In this document: positions 8,130 to 16,005 of the stretch, in pieces
How positions within the stretch are numbered: position 1 is the first letter of the stretch
Layout of the letters: each line of letters begins with the position of its first letter
Source of the DNA: Sphingomonadales bacterium
GTDB taxonomy: Bacteria; Pseudomonadota; Alphaproteobacteria; Sphingomonadales; Sphingomonadaceae
Direction of reading: 5' to 3'
Assembly (NCBI GenBank): GCA_018971065.1
Contig: JAGWVC010000090.1
Span: 1-16,005, forward strand
Length of the DNA: 16,005 nucleotides
Position numbers and translations under genes: made by a program
The notes under the pieces: model-generated
Seen by the model: the letters and a program-made list of their open reading frames with translations, nothing else
The model's database searches: none
What the model was told of the DNA's origin: nothing

Positions 8130-8144
8130 GCGGGAATATCCCGC
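8130..8144. promoter_or_regulatory. Palindrome GCGGGA-ATA-TCCCGC upstream of hisI
   Basis: Perfect 6-base arms with a 3-base centre, 24 bases upstream of the hisI ATG. Size and position suit a dimeric repressor site or an early mRNA hairpin in the hisI leader. No regulator is known to me for this exact sequence. Confidence 0.35.
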
Positions 8145-8273
8145 ATGATGTTGCACGATAACCACAGATCGTTGCCAAAATCCATGCGCGGCGGGCTTGT
8201 CGCTTTATCTTTGGGCGAAATTGCGGGAACAGGCGGGTGTGGTCTTCAGGGGGCCATAAGCCAGAGCCGGCAA

Positions 8274-8456
8274 TGTCAGGCAAACAATGCCTGACAGGCG
8301 TCAAGGTTCAGGGAAAACGGGGTCGGAAAACGACCCTTACGTGACCATGAGGGATTGGGCGCGGCGATCGTACAGGGGCGATCGCCGATCCGTTGCAAGA
8401 CGGCGCCCGCACAGTTTCGTCACGCGAACGCCCGGGGGGAAACCTCCGGGCGTTTT
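8274..8456 (+). ncRNA. Possible structured small RNA in the hisI-comF gap
   Basis: The 372-base gap 8107-8478 contains no convincing gene but has four strong hairpins in a row: 8274-8296 (8-pair stem TGTCAGGC/GCCTGACA, 7-base loop), 8320-8336 (6-pair GGGTCG/CGACCC, loop GAAAA), 8363-8386 (8-pair GGCGATCG/CGATCGCC, 8-base loop) and 8427-8454 (terminator-like). Only the last hairpin gives direction: it is followed by TTTT on the plus strand. Both neighbours (hisI and comF) are on the minus strand, so a plus-strand terminator with no gene before it suggests a separate small transcript. No convincing promoter was found, and the 5' end given here is simply the first hairpin. The alternative is that these are elements of a long hisI leader or comF 3' end on the minus strand. 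I do not recognise a known RNA family; SRP RNA, RNase P and tmRNA signatures are absent. Confidence 0.33.
8427..8456 (+). terminator. Intrinsic-terminator-like hairpin with GAAA tetraloop
   Basis: AACGCCCGGGGG (8427-8438) pairs with CCTCCGGGCGTT (8443-8454) through 12 positions with one G-U pair, closed by the stable tetraloop GAAA (8439-8442) and followed by TTTT (8453-8456) then CGG. On the minus strand the stem is followed only by GTTCG, so the plus strand is the better direction, although weak action at the comF 3' end is possible. Confidence 0.55.
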
Positions 8457-8478
8457 CGGTCCTTGATCCCGAAATGTT

Positions 8479-9234
8479 TCAGATGTGTGGCAGCGACGCG
8501 TGCGGCTGGGCCTCGTCCAGCACGCGCGCCACGCAGGCAATCACGACACGCCGCGCGCCGGCGCGTTTCAGCGCGGCGATGCAGGCGTTGCTGGTGGCAC
8601 CGCTGGTCAGCACATCATCGACCAGGACGACGCTGGCGCCTTTCAGGCGTGCGCGGCGGGCGGGGTTGGCGGCGATGACCCCGGCCATGATACGCGCGCG
8701 GGCAACGCGCCCCTTGCCCGCCAGCGAAGGGGTGTGCCGCCGCCGGATCAGGCCATCGACCACTACGGTGGCTCCGGTGCGTCCGGCCAGCGCGTGGGCC
8801 AGCAGTGCCGACTGATTGTAGCCGCGCTTCCACAGCCGCCAGCGGTGCAGCGGCACCGGCACCAGCAGCCAGTGCGAATCGAGCGGCGGCAGGTGCGGCA
8901 CGATCAGCCCCGCCAGCAGCGGCGCCAGCGCGATGCGGCGCTGGTGCTTGAACGCCAGCACCAGTGCGCGCGAGGACGGGTTGTAGAGCGTGGCGGCGGC
9001 AATGCCATTGTGCCGGGGCAGATCGGCCATGCAGGGCGCGCAGATCGCGCCTTCGGGCAGTTCGAACGGAAACGGGCGCTGGCACAGTTTGCAGGCGGGC
9101 TTGCCGGGGATGACCAGCCCGGTCCAGCAATCGGCGCAGAGCCTGCCATGCTGAAGCACCCCGGCACCGCAGGACGGACAACGCGGCGGGAACACCAGAT
9201 CGACAAGGCCTTCGAATGCTTGCGAAAATCCCAT
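8479..9234 (-). CDS. comF: ComF family phosphoribosyltransferase-like protein
   Basis: ComF-type proteins join an N-terminal zinc-binding region to a phosphoribosyltransferase fold; they are linked to DNA uptake in competent bacteria, although many holders are not known to be competent. The 251-residue product has four CxxC pairs (Cys19/22, 33/36, 48/51, 65/68) fit for zinc, the ComF hallmark PVPLHRWRLWKRGYNQS (127-143), and the PRPP-loop motif VVLVDDVLTSGAT (202-214). The chosen ATG at 9234 puts the first zinc cysteine near residue 19 as in relatives; an earlier start at 9315 would overlap the divergent gene. No strong ribosome binding site is seen. A 74-base gap with two palindromes separates it from the divergent methyltransferase-like gene. 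Confidence 0.9.
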   Translation of the reverse strand: MGFSQAFEGLVDLVFPPRCPSCGAGVLQHGRLCADCWTGLVIPGKPACKLCQRPFPFELPEGAICAPCMADLPRHNGIAAATLYNPSSRALVLAFKHQRRIALAPLLAGLIVPHLPPLDSHWLLVPVPLHRWRLWKRGYNQSALLAHALAGRTGATVVVDGLIRRRHTPSLAGKGRVARARIMAGVIAANPARRARLKGASVVLVDDVLTSGATSNACIAALKRAGARRVVIACVARVLDEAQPHASLPHI

Positions 9235-9248
9235 GAAGCCGGGTCTAT

Positions 9249-9261
9249 CGCGATGATCGCG
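9249..9261. promoter_or_regulatory. Palindrome CGCGAT-G-ATCGCG between comF and the methyltransferase gene
   Basis: A perfect 6+1+6 palindrome 15 bases upstream of the comF start. With the neighbouring inverted repeat it fills much of the 74-base divergent gap, so it may be an operator; no matching regulator is visible nearby. Confidence 0.33.
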
Positions 9262-9264
9262 GCT

Positions 9265-9291
9265 CGCCAAGCCTTGCCTGATCGCTTGGCG
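9265..9291. repeat. 8-base inverted repeat in the comF-methyltransferase gap
   Basis: CGCCAAGC (9265-9272) and GCTTGGCG (9284-9291) are perfect inverted arms around 11 bases. The right arm ends 17 bases before the plus-strand ATG at 9309. It could be an operator or, if transcribed, a leader hairpin. Confidence 0.35.
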
Positions 9292-9308
9292 GTGGGCAGG
9301 GAGCGGGG

Positions 9309-10064
9309 ATGGCAAGCCCCCCTCCCCTGATCTTTTCTCAGCGCCGCCGCGTGGCCGCGCGGGCGCGGATGCTGGCGTTGCAGGCTGGCGATGATGCCCC
9401 GCGCTATGTGCTGGACGACATGGTGGAGGACGTGATCGAGCGGCTGGGCTTCCTGCGGGTGGAGCCGAAGCGGGCGCTGATCGTCGGCGAATATGGTGGC
9501 GTTATCGCCGCGTTATTGCGCAGCCAGGGCGCCGAGGTGACAGAGGCCGAGCCGGCGCGGGGGCATGACGAGGAACGGCCGCTGGCGGAAGGCGGGTTCG
9601 ACTTCGTCGCCACGCTGGGGACGCTGGACACGGTGAACGACCTGCCCGGCGCGCTGGTGCATCTGCGCGGCGGGCTGGCGCCGGGCGGATTGATGCTGGC
9701 CAGTTTCATCGGGGCCGGATCGTTGCCGGCGTTGCGCGCGGCGATGCTGGCGGCGGATGGCGAACGGCCGGCGGCGCGGGTTCATCCGATGGTGGACGTG
9801 CGCGCCGGGGCGCAATTGCTGCAGCGGGCAGGCTTTGCCGATCCGGTGGCCGATTGCCGGTCGCTGGACGTGCGGTTCGGGTCGCTGGATCGGCTGGTGG
9901 GCGATTTGCGGGCGCAAGCGCTGGGCGGGATGCTGGCGAACCACGGCCCGGCGCTGACGCGGGCGCAGCGCGCGGTGGCCCGCACCGCCTTTGCCGGGAT
10001 GGGCGAAGGCGGGCGGACCAGCGAGCGGTTCGAGATTGTTACCTTGAGTGGTTGGCGGCGTTAG
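9309..10064 (+). CDS. Methyltransferase-domain protein (BioC/NDUFAF5-like, degenerate SAM motif)
   Basis: The 251-residue product resembles the class I SAM-dependent methyltransferases near comF in alphaproteobacteria, related to BioC and the mitochondrial complex I assembly factor NDUFAF5. It opens with FSQRRRVAARARM (9-21), has the nucleotide-fold strand ALIVGEYGGVIAALL (56-70) in place of motif I, the mid-domain FDFVATLGTLDTVNDLPGAL, then LAPGGLMLASFIG. The glycine-rich SAM loop is VGEYGG instead of the usual DxGxGxG, so SAM binding may be altered or lost. ATG 9309 follows GGGAG at 9299-9303. The gene ends 9 bases from the convergent ppdK stop. The substrate is unknown; NDUFAF5 relatives hydroxylate an arginine of a complex I subunit, so methyl transfer should not be assumed. 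Confidence 0.75.
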   Translation: MASPPPLIFSQRRRVAARARMLALQAGDDAPRYVLDDMVEDVIERLGFLRVEPKRALIVGEYGGVIAALLRSQGAEVTEAEPARGHDEERPLAEGGFDFVATLGTLDTVNDLPGALVHLRGGLAPGGLMLASFIGAGSLPALRAAMLAADGERPAARVHPMVDVRAGAQLLQRAGFADPVADCRSLDVRFGSLDRLVGDLRAQALGGMLANHGPALTRAQRAVARTAFAGMGEGGRTSERFEIVTLSGWRR

Positions 10065-10073
10065 GCCCCGAAA

Positions 10074-12734
<2,661 letters not shown>

Positions 12735-12794
12735 TGTTCTTCCCCATGATTTTTAGGCCGAAGCCGCTTGCAGCCGCCGTACACGCATTCCTGC

Positions 12795-12806
12795 GCATAC
12801 GTATGC
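12795..12806. promoter_or_regulatory. 12-base perfect palindrome GCATACGTATGC between glyS and ppdK
   Basis: A gapless perfect palindrome located 61 bases upstream of the ppdK ATG and 12 bases after the end of glyS. Its size suits a dimeric helix-turn-helix regulator and could allow ppdK control apart from the glyQS genes. It contains no T-tract and is unlikely to terminate transcription. Confidence 0.38.
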
Positions 12807-12817
12807 TGCCGCAAGTA

Positions 12818-14854
12818 CTAGCCCTCGATCCGGGAGAAGTCAGCAACTTTGTGCGCCGCAGCACGAAATGTGTTGAGCAAGTTCAGCCGCGCCGATCGTT
12901 TGGCGGGATCGGCATCGTTGACGGTGACATCGGCGAAGAACGCGTCGATGGGGGTGCGCAAGCTGGCCAGCGCGGTCATGGCGGCGGCGAAGTCTTCCTG
13001 CGCGACGGCGGTTTCGGCCTGCGGACCGGCCTGGGCGAGGGCTGCGGCAAGTGCGGCTTCAGCGGGATCGGGCGCGGGGTTGGTGGCGGCGGCGTCCCAG
13101 CCGGTCTTGGCTTCGGCCTTGAGGATGTTGGCGGCGCGCTTGTAGCCGGCGTGGAGGTTGCGGCCGTCTTCGCTGCCGATGAAGGCTTGCAGGGCGTGGA
13201 CGCGGGCGAGCAGGCGGACGAGATCGTCCTCACCCCCGAGCGCGAACACGGCGTCGATCAGGTCGTGGCGGACGCCGGCTTCCTTTTGCTGGACCTTGAG
13301 GCGGTCGGCGAAGAAAGTCAGAACGTCCCCCTCACCCACGCCGAAGCGCAGGCTATTGGTGGTGATGAGCTGGATGATGCCCAGTGCGGCGCGGCGCAGG
13401 GCAAACGGGTCCTTCGATCCGGTAGGCTTTTCGTCGATGGCGAAGAAGCTGCGGATGGTATCCAGCTTGTCCGCCAGCGCCACGGCTACCGTCACCGGCG
13501 CGGTCGGGACGTCATCGCCCTGCCCTACCGGCTTGTAGTGGTCGCGGATGGCGTCGGCCACCGCATCGGGCAATCCCTCGGCGCGGGCGTAGTAGCCGCC
13601 CATCAGGCCTTGCAGTTCGGGGAATTCGCCGACCATTTCGGTGACGAGATCGGCCTTGGCGAGGCGCGCGGCGAGTTCGGCCTGATTGGCCAGGTCGGCT
13701 CGATCCTGCCCATCGGCTTGCGATGGAGGGGATCCAACGATCCCCTCCGCGACCAGCCACCGTGCCAGTTTGGCGACCCGTTCGACCTTGTCGGCGACGG
13801 TGCCCAGCTTTTCGTGGAAGGTGATCCGCTCCAGCTTCTTCGCCTGCTCGCCTAACGGAACCTTGCGGTCCTGTTCCCAGAAGAAGCGCGCGTCGGAGAG
13901 GCGCGCGGCGAGGACCTTGCGGTTGCCCGCGACGATCGCCGCGCCGCCGTCCGCCGCCTCGATATTGGCGGTGCAGACGAAGGCGTTGGCGAGCTTGCCC
14001 GTCCCATCCTCACAGACGAAATATTTCTGGTTGGTCCGCGCGGTGAGCTGGATCACCTCGGGCGGGACATCGAGGTACGCCTCGTCGAAGCGGCCGAGCA
14101 GCGGCACCGGCCATTCGGTGAGGCCGGCGTTCTCGATCACCAACCCCTCGTCCTCAACCAGCGTCAGCCCGGCGCCCTCGGCGGCGGCGCGGGCCATGTC
14201 GCGCACGATGCCTTCGCGCACCGCCTGATCGACGATGACGTGGCAGGCGCGCAGCTTTTCGGCGTAGTCGTGCGCGCTGCCGATGGTGATCTCACCGGGG
14301 CAATGGAAGCGGTGGCCGTGCGTGGCGTAGCCCGAACGGACCCCGCCAACCTCGCATTCGACCAGATCCTCACCCAGGATGGCGACGATGCCCGAGAGCG
14401 GGCGCACCCAGCGCAGGCTTTCACTGGAGAGCGAGGCCGCGCCCCAGCGCATCGATTTGGGCCAGGGAAAGGCGCGAACGATCGCGGGGATCGCCTCGGC
14501 CAGCACTGCGGCGGTGGCGCGACCAGGCTTTTCGCCGATCGCGAACAGCACGCCGTCGCGCTCGGTCAGTTGATCGGCGCTCAGCCCGGTCTTGCGCAGG
14601 AAGCCTTCGAGCGCCTGCGGCGGCGCACCGACGCGGGGGCCTTTGACCTCTTCGCTGACGGCCTTGGTGGCGTCAGGCAGATCGCGCGCAATCAGGGCAA
14701 GGCGGCGCGGGGTCGACCAGACGGTGACCGCGCCCAACGCAACCCCGGCGGCGTCCATTTCCTTGCGGAACAGCCGCTCCAGATCGGCGCGCGCGCCTGC
14801 CTGCATCCGCGCGGGGATTTCTTCGCTGCGCAGTTCGAGGAGGAAATCGCTCAC
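12818..14854 (-). CDS. glyS: Glycyl-tRNA synthetase beta subunit
   Basis: The beta subunit of the bacterial (alpha-beta)2 glycyl-tRNA synthetase; it carries the tRNA-binding parts while GlyQ holds the aminoacylation site. The 678-residue product begins with the hallmark [18 protein letters not shown], contains [20 protein letters not shown] in the HD-like region (residues about 450-470), and ends in a DALR-type anticodon-binding helix bundle (about 570-675). The start is GTG at 14854, whose GTGA overlaps the glyQ stop; GGAGTGGAG just before it, inside glyQ, is the ribosome binding site. A longer frame opening at 14908 lies inside glyQ and is rejected. Odd feature: residues 370-385 ([16 protein letters not shown]) coincide with a perfect hairpin in the DNA and look like a short in-frame insertion. 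Confidence 0.97.
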   Translation of the reverse strand: MSDFLLELRSEEIPARMQAGARADLERLFRKEMDAAGVALGAVTVWSTPRRLALIARDLPDATKAVSEEVKGPRVGAPPQALEGFLRKTGLSADQLTERDGVLFAIGEKPGRATAAVLAEAIPAIVRAFPWPKSMRWGAASLSSESLRWVRPLSGIVAILGEDLVECEVGGVRSGYATHGHRFHCPGEITIGSAHDYAEKLRACHVIVDQAVREGIVRDMARAAAEGAGLTLVEDEGLVIENAGLTEWPVPLLGRFDEAYLDVPPEVIQLTARTNQKYFVCEDGTGKLANAFVCTANIEAADGGAAIVAGNRKVLAARLSDARFFWEQDRKVPLGEQAKKLERITFHEKLGTVADKVERVAKLARWLVAEGIVGSPPSQADGQDRADLANQAELAARLAKADLVTEMVGEFPELQGLMGGYYARAEGLPDAVADAIRDHYKPVGQGDDVPTAPVTVAVALADKLDTIRSFFAIDEKPTGSKDPFALRRAALGIIQLITTNSLRFGVGEGDVLTFFADRLKVQQKEAGVRHDLIDAVFALGGEDDLVRLLARVHALQAFIGSEDGRNLHAGYKRAANILKAEAKTGWDAAATNPAPDPAEAALAAALAQAGPQAETAVAQEDFAAAMTALASLRTPIDAFFADVTVNDADPAKRSARLNLLNTFRAAAHKVADFSRIEG
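13710..13748. repeat. Paired palindromes inside the glyS frame
   Basis: Two hairpins lie back to back: CCATCG-GCTTG-CGATGG (13710-13726) and GGAGGGGATC-CAAC-GATCCCCTCC (13725-13748), the latter a perfect 10-pair stem. They encode glyS residues 370-382, a Ser/Pro/Gln/Asp/Gly-rich stretch between two helical segments. The structure is like a mobile palindromic element tolerated in a surface loop. Confidence 0.5.
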
Positions 14855-15753
14855 AGGCTCCACTCCGGGTACTTGGCGGCCCACTGGTCCTTGTTCTTCT
14901 CGATCCATGACTGGCAGGAACCCTTGGCAAGATCGCGGACCCGGCCGATGTAGCTGGCGCGTTCCTGGACCGAGATCACCCCGCGCGCCTGGAGGAGGTT
15001 GAACAGGTGGCTGGCCTCGATCGCCTGATCATAGGCGGCGAGTGGAATCTCCGCCTCGATGCAGCGCTTGCACTCCGCCTCGGCGTGCTGGAAGCCCTTG
15101 AAAAGCTGATCGGTATCAGCAATTTCGAAGTTATACTTCGAGTGTTCCTTTTCATTCTCGAGGAACACCTGGCCGTAGCTCACCCCGGCGTCATTGAAGG
15201 CCAGGTCATAGACGTTGTCGACCCCCTGGATATACATCGCGAGGCGCTCAAGCCCGTAGGTCAGCTCGCCCGCCACCGGCTTGCAATCGAACCCGCCCAT
15301 CTGCTGGAAATAGGTGAACTGGGTGACTTCCATCCCGTCGCACCACACTTCCCAGCCCAGCCCCCAGGCGCCCAACGTGGGGCTTTCCCAGTCATCCTCG
15401 ACAAAACGGATGTCGTGCGCCAACGGATCGACGCCGATTTCGGCCAGCGATTGCAGGTAAAGCTCCTGCAAATTGGCCGGGCTCGGCTTCATGATCACCT
15501 GGTACTGGTAATAGTGCTGAAGCCGATTTGGGTTCTCGCCATAGCGGCCGTCGGTGGGGCGACGACTGGGCTGGACATAGGCCGCGTTCCACGGTTCCGG
15601 CCCGAGCGAACGCAGCGTCGTCGCCGGGTGGAACGTCCCCGCCCCGACGCGCATGTCATAGGGCTGCAGGATCAGGCAGCCCTGCGCGCTCCAGAAGGCG
15701 TGGAGCCGCAGGATCATCGCCTGAAAACTCAAGGGTCGGGTTGCTTGGTTCAT
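14851..15753 (-). CDS. glyQ: Glycyl-tRNA synthetase alpha subunit
   Basis: The catalytic alpha subunit of tetrameric class II glycyl-tRNA synthetase, which makes glycyl-adenylate and charges tRNA-Gly. The 300-residue product is the family's usual length and carries its signature blocks: [20 protein letters not shown] (20-39), [20 protein letters not shown] (52-71), the motif-2 type region [15 protein letters not shown], and [21 protein letters not shown] with [16 protein letters not shown], which form the active-site floor and motif 3. The ATG at 15753 gives the common N-terminus ahead of [11 protein letters not shown]. Its stop shares GTGA with glyS, a translational coupling that would keep subunits at equal amounts. 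It heads the minus-strand set glyQ-glyS-ppdK; a 104-base gap separates it from the divergent TraB/GumN gene. No T-box is visible. Confidence 0.97.
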   Translation of the reverse strand: MNQATRPLSFQAMILRLHAFWSAQGCLILQPYDMRVGAGTFHPATTLRSLGPEPWNAAYVQPSRRPTDGRYGENPNRLQHYYQYQVIMKPSPANLQELYLQSLAEIGVDPLAHDIRFVEDDWESPTLGAWGLGWEVWCDGMEVTQFTYFQQMGGFDCKPVAGELTYGLERLAMYIQGVDNVYDLAFNDAGVSYGQVFLENEKEHSKYNFEIADTDQLFKGFQHAEAECKRCIEAEIPLAAYDQAIEASHLFNLLQARGVISVQERASYIGRVRDLAKGSCQSWIEKNKDQWAAKYPEWSL

Positions 15754-15833
15754 GGCCCGGCGCTTTGGCTCAAGCCCCGGTCAGGGTCAAGTTTTGCCGG
15801 GGAAAGCGGCGCATTCGTTCATCGACGGGCGAG

Positions 15834-15857
15834 GCCCCGCGCGATAGGTAGCGGGGC
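15834..15857 (+). promoter_or_regulatory. Hairpin abutting the TraB/GumN start codon
   Basis: GCCCCGC (15834-15840) pairs perfectly with GCGGGGC (15851-15857), and the 10-base loop GCGATAGGTA holds an AGG Shine-Dalgarno core (15846-15848) 9 bases before the ATG at 15858. In the mRNA the stem would end exactly at the start codon, so it could limit ribosome entry. Direction is inferred from the adjacent gene. Confidence 0.4.
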
Positions 15858-16005
15858 ATGAACCTGATCAAGCGCCTGCTGCTGCTTCTTGCCGCCCTCC
15901 TCGCCCCGTCGTCGTTGCTGGCGCAGAGCGCGGCGCCCACGCCTGCTCCGGCCCCCGCGGCCACGGTCACTACGGCCCGCCCGGCGCTGTGGAAGGTGTC
16001 CGATG
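15858..16005 (+). CDS. TraB/GumN family exported protein, N-terminal 49 residues (cut by right edge)
   Basis: Only the first 49 codons are present. Residues 1-22 form a clear Sec signal peptide: basic MNLIKR, then a leucine/alanine core, then a cleavage site after SLLA, giving a mature start QSAAP. A Pro/Ala-rich linker (24-38) follows. The last visible residues, RPALWKVSD, match the opening strand of TraB/GumN-type proteins in sphingomonads, which are exported metalloprotease-like proteins of largely unknown job. No catalytic motif (GTIH) is in view, so the family call rests on that short stretch. The ATG at 15858 directly follows a 7-pair hairpin. The gene is divergent from glyQ. Confidence 0.6.
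   Translation, partial: MNLIKRLLLLLAALLAPSSLLAQSAAPTPAPAPAATVTTARPALWKVSD

Noticed and set aside
8145..8294. Small plus-strand frame of about 49 codons (MMLHDNHRSL...)
   Set aside because: No ribosome binding site, no lipobox despite a cysteine after a hydrophobic stretch, and it ends inside the first hairpin.
8107..8304. 66-codon upstream extension of hisI
   Set aside because: It is open but has no HisI similarity and lies over the hairpin region; the ATG at 8106 gives the normal family length.
8347..8463. Arg-rich 38-codon plus-strand frame
   Set aside because: It runs through two hairpins including the terminator-like one; composition looks like non-coding GC-rich DNA.
15774..15802. CCCCGG/CCGGGG inverted arms in the glyQ-TraB/GumN gap
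   Set aside because: Only 6 G/C pairs with a long loop and no T-tract; likely chance in GC-rich DNA.

Overview
The window is a compact, gene-dense, GC-rich stretch of bacterial chromosome. It has no insertion sequence, prophage, CRISPR array, rRNA or tRNA that I can see. The gene set (bacterial two-subunit glycyl-tRNA synthetase beside pyruvate phosphate dikinase, free-standing HisI, a DmdC-type long acyl-CoA dehydrogenase, and a DUF1343/DOMON-like pair next to uvrC) and the strong G/C third-position bias fit an alphaproteobacterium, most likely a sphingomonad such as Novosphingobium. That placement is an inference from protein resemblance, not a search result.

Layout, left to right. Positions 1-2084 (minus strand): an apparent operon read as DOMON-like protein, then a DUF1343/NamZ-type protein, then uvrC, which runs off the left edge; the first two genes overlap by ATGA. 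Positions 2131-3360 (plus): tyrS, divergent from that operon across 46 bases. Positions 3461-5854 (plus): a small PilZ protein, an MFS exporter and a dienelactone-hydrolase-family enzyme; the last two overlap by ATGA. Positions 5865-8106 (minus): hisI followed by a 598-residue acyl-CoA dehydrogenase. Positions 8107-8478: the only long non-coding stretch, with three strong stem-loops and a fourth hairpin that looks like a plus-strand intrinsic terminator. Positions 8479-9234 (minus): comF, divergent from a methyltransferase-like gene at 9309-10064 (plus). Positions 10074-15753 (minus): glyQ, glyS and ppdK read in that order, with a GTGA overlap between glyQ and glyS. From 15858 (plus) begins a TraB/GumN-type exported protein, cut by the right edge.

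The genes are mainly housekeeping: translation charging (tyrS, glyQS), DNA repair (uvrC), histidine synthesis (hisI), central carbon and energy metabolism (ppdK, acyl-CoA dehydrogenase), envelope or muropeptide metabolism (NamZ-like), and c-di-GMP sensing (PilZ). I found no clear multi-gene novel system. The items most worth a second look are the hairpin-rich intergenic region upstream of hisI (possible small RNA), a perfect palindrome in the glyS coding frame that looks like an in-frame insertion, the coupled DOMON-like/NamZ-like pair without signal peptides, and a hairpin that abuts the TraB/GumN start codon with a Shine-Dalgarno-like sequence in its loop.
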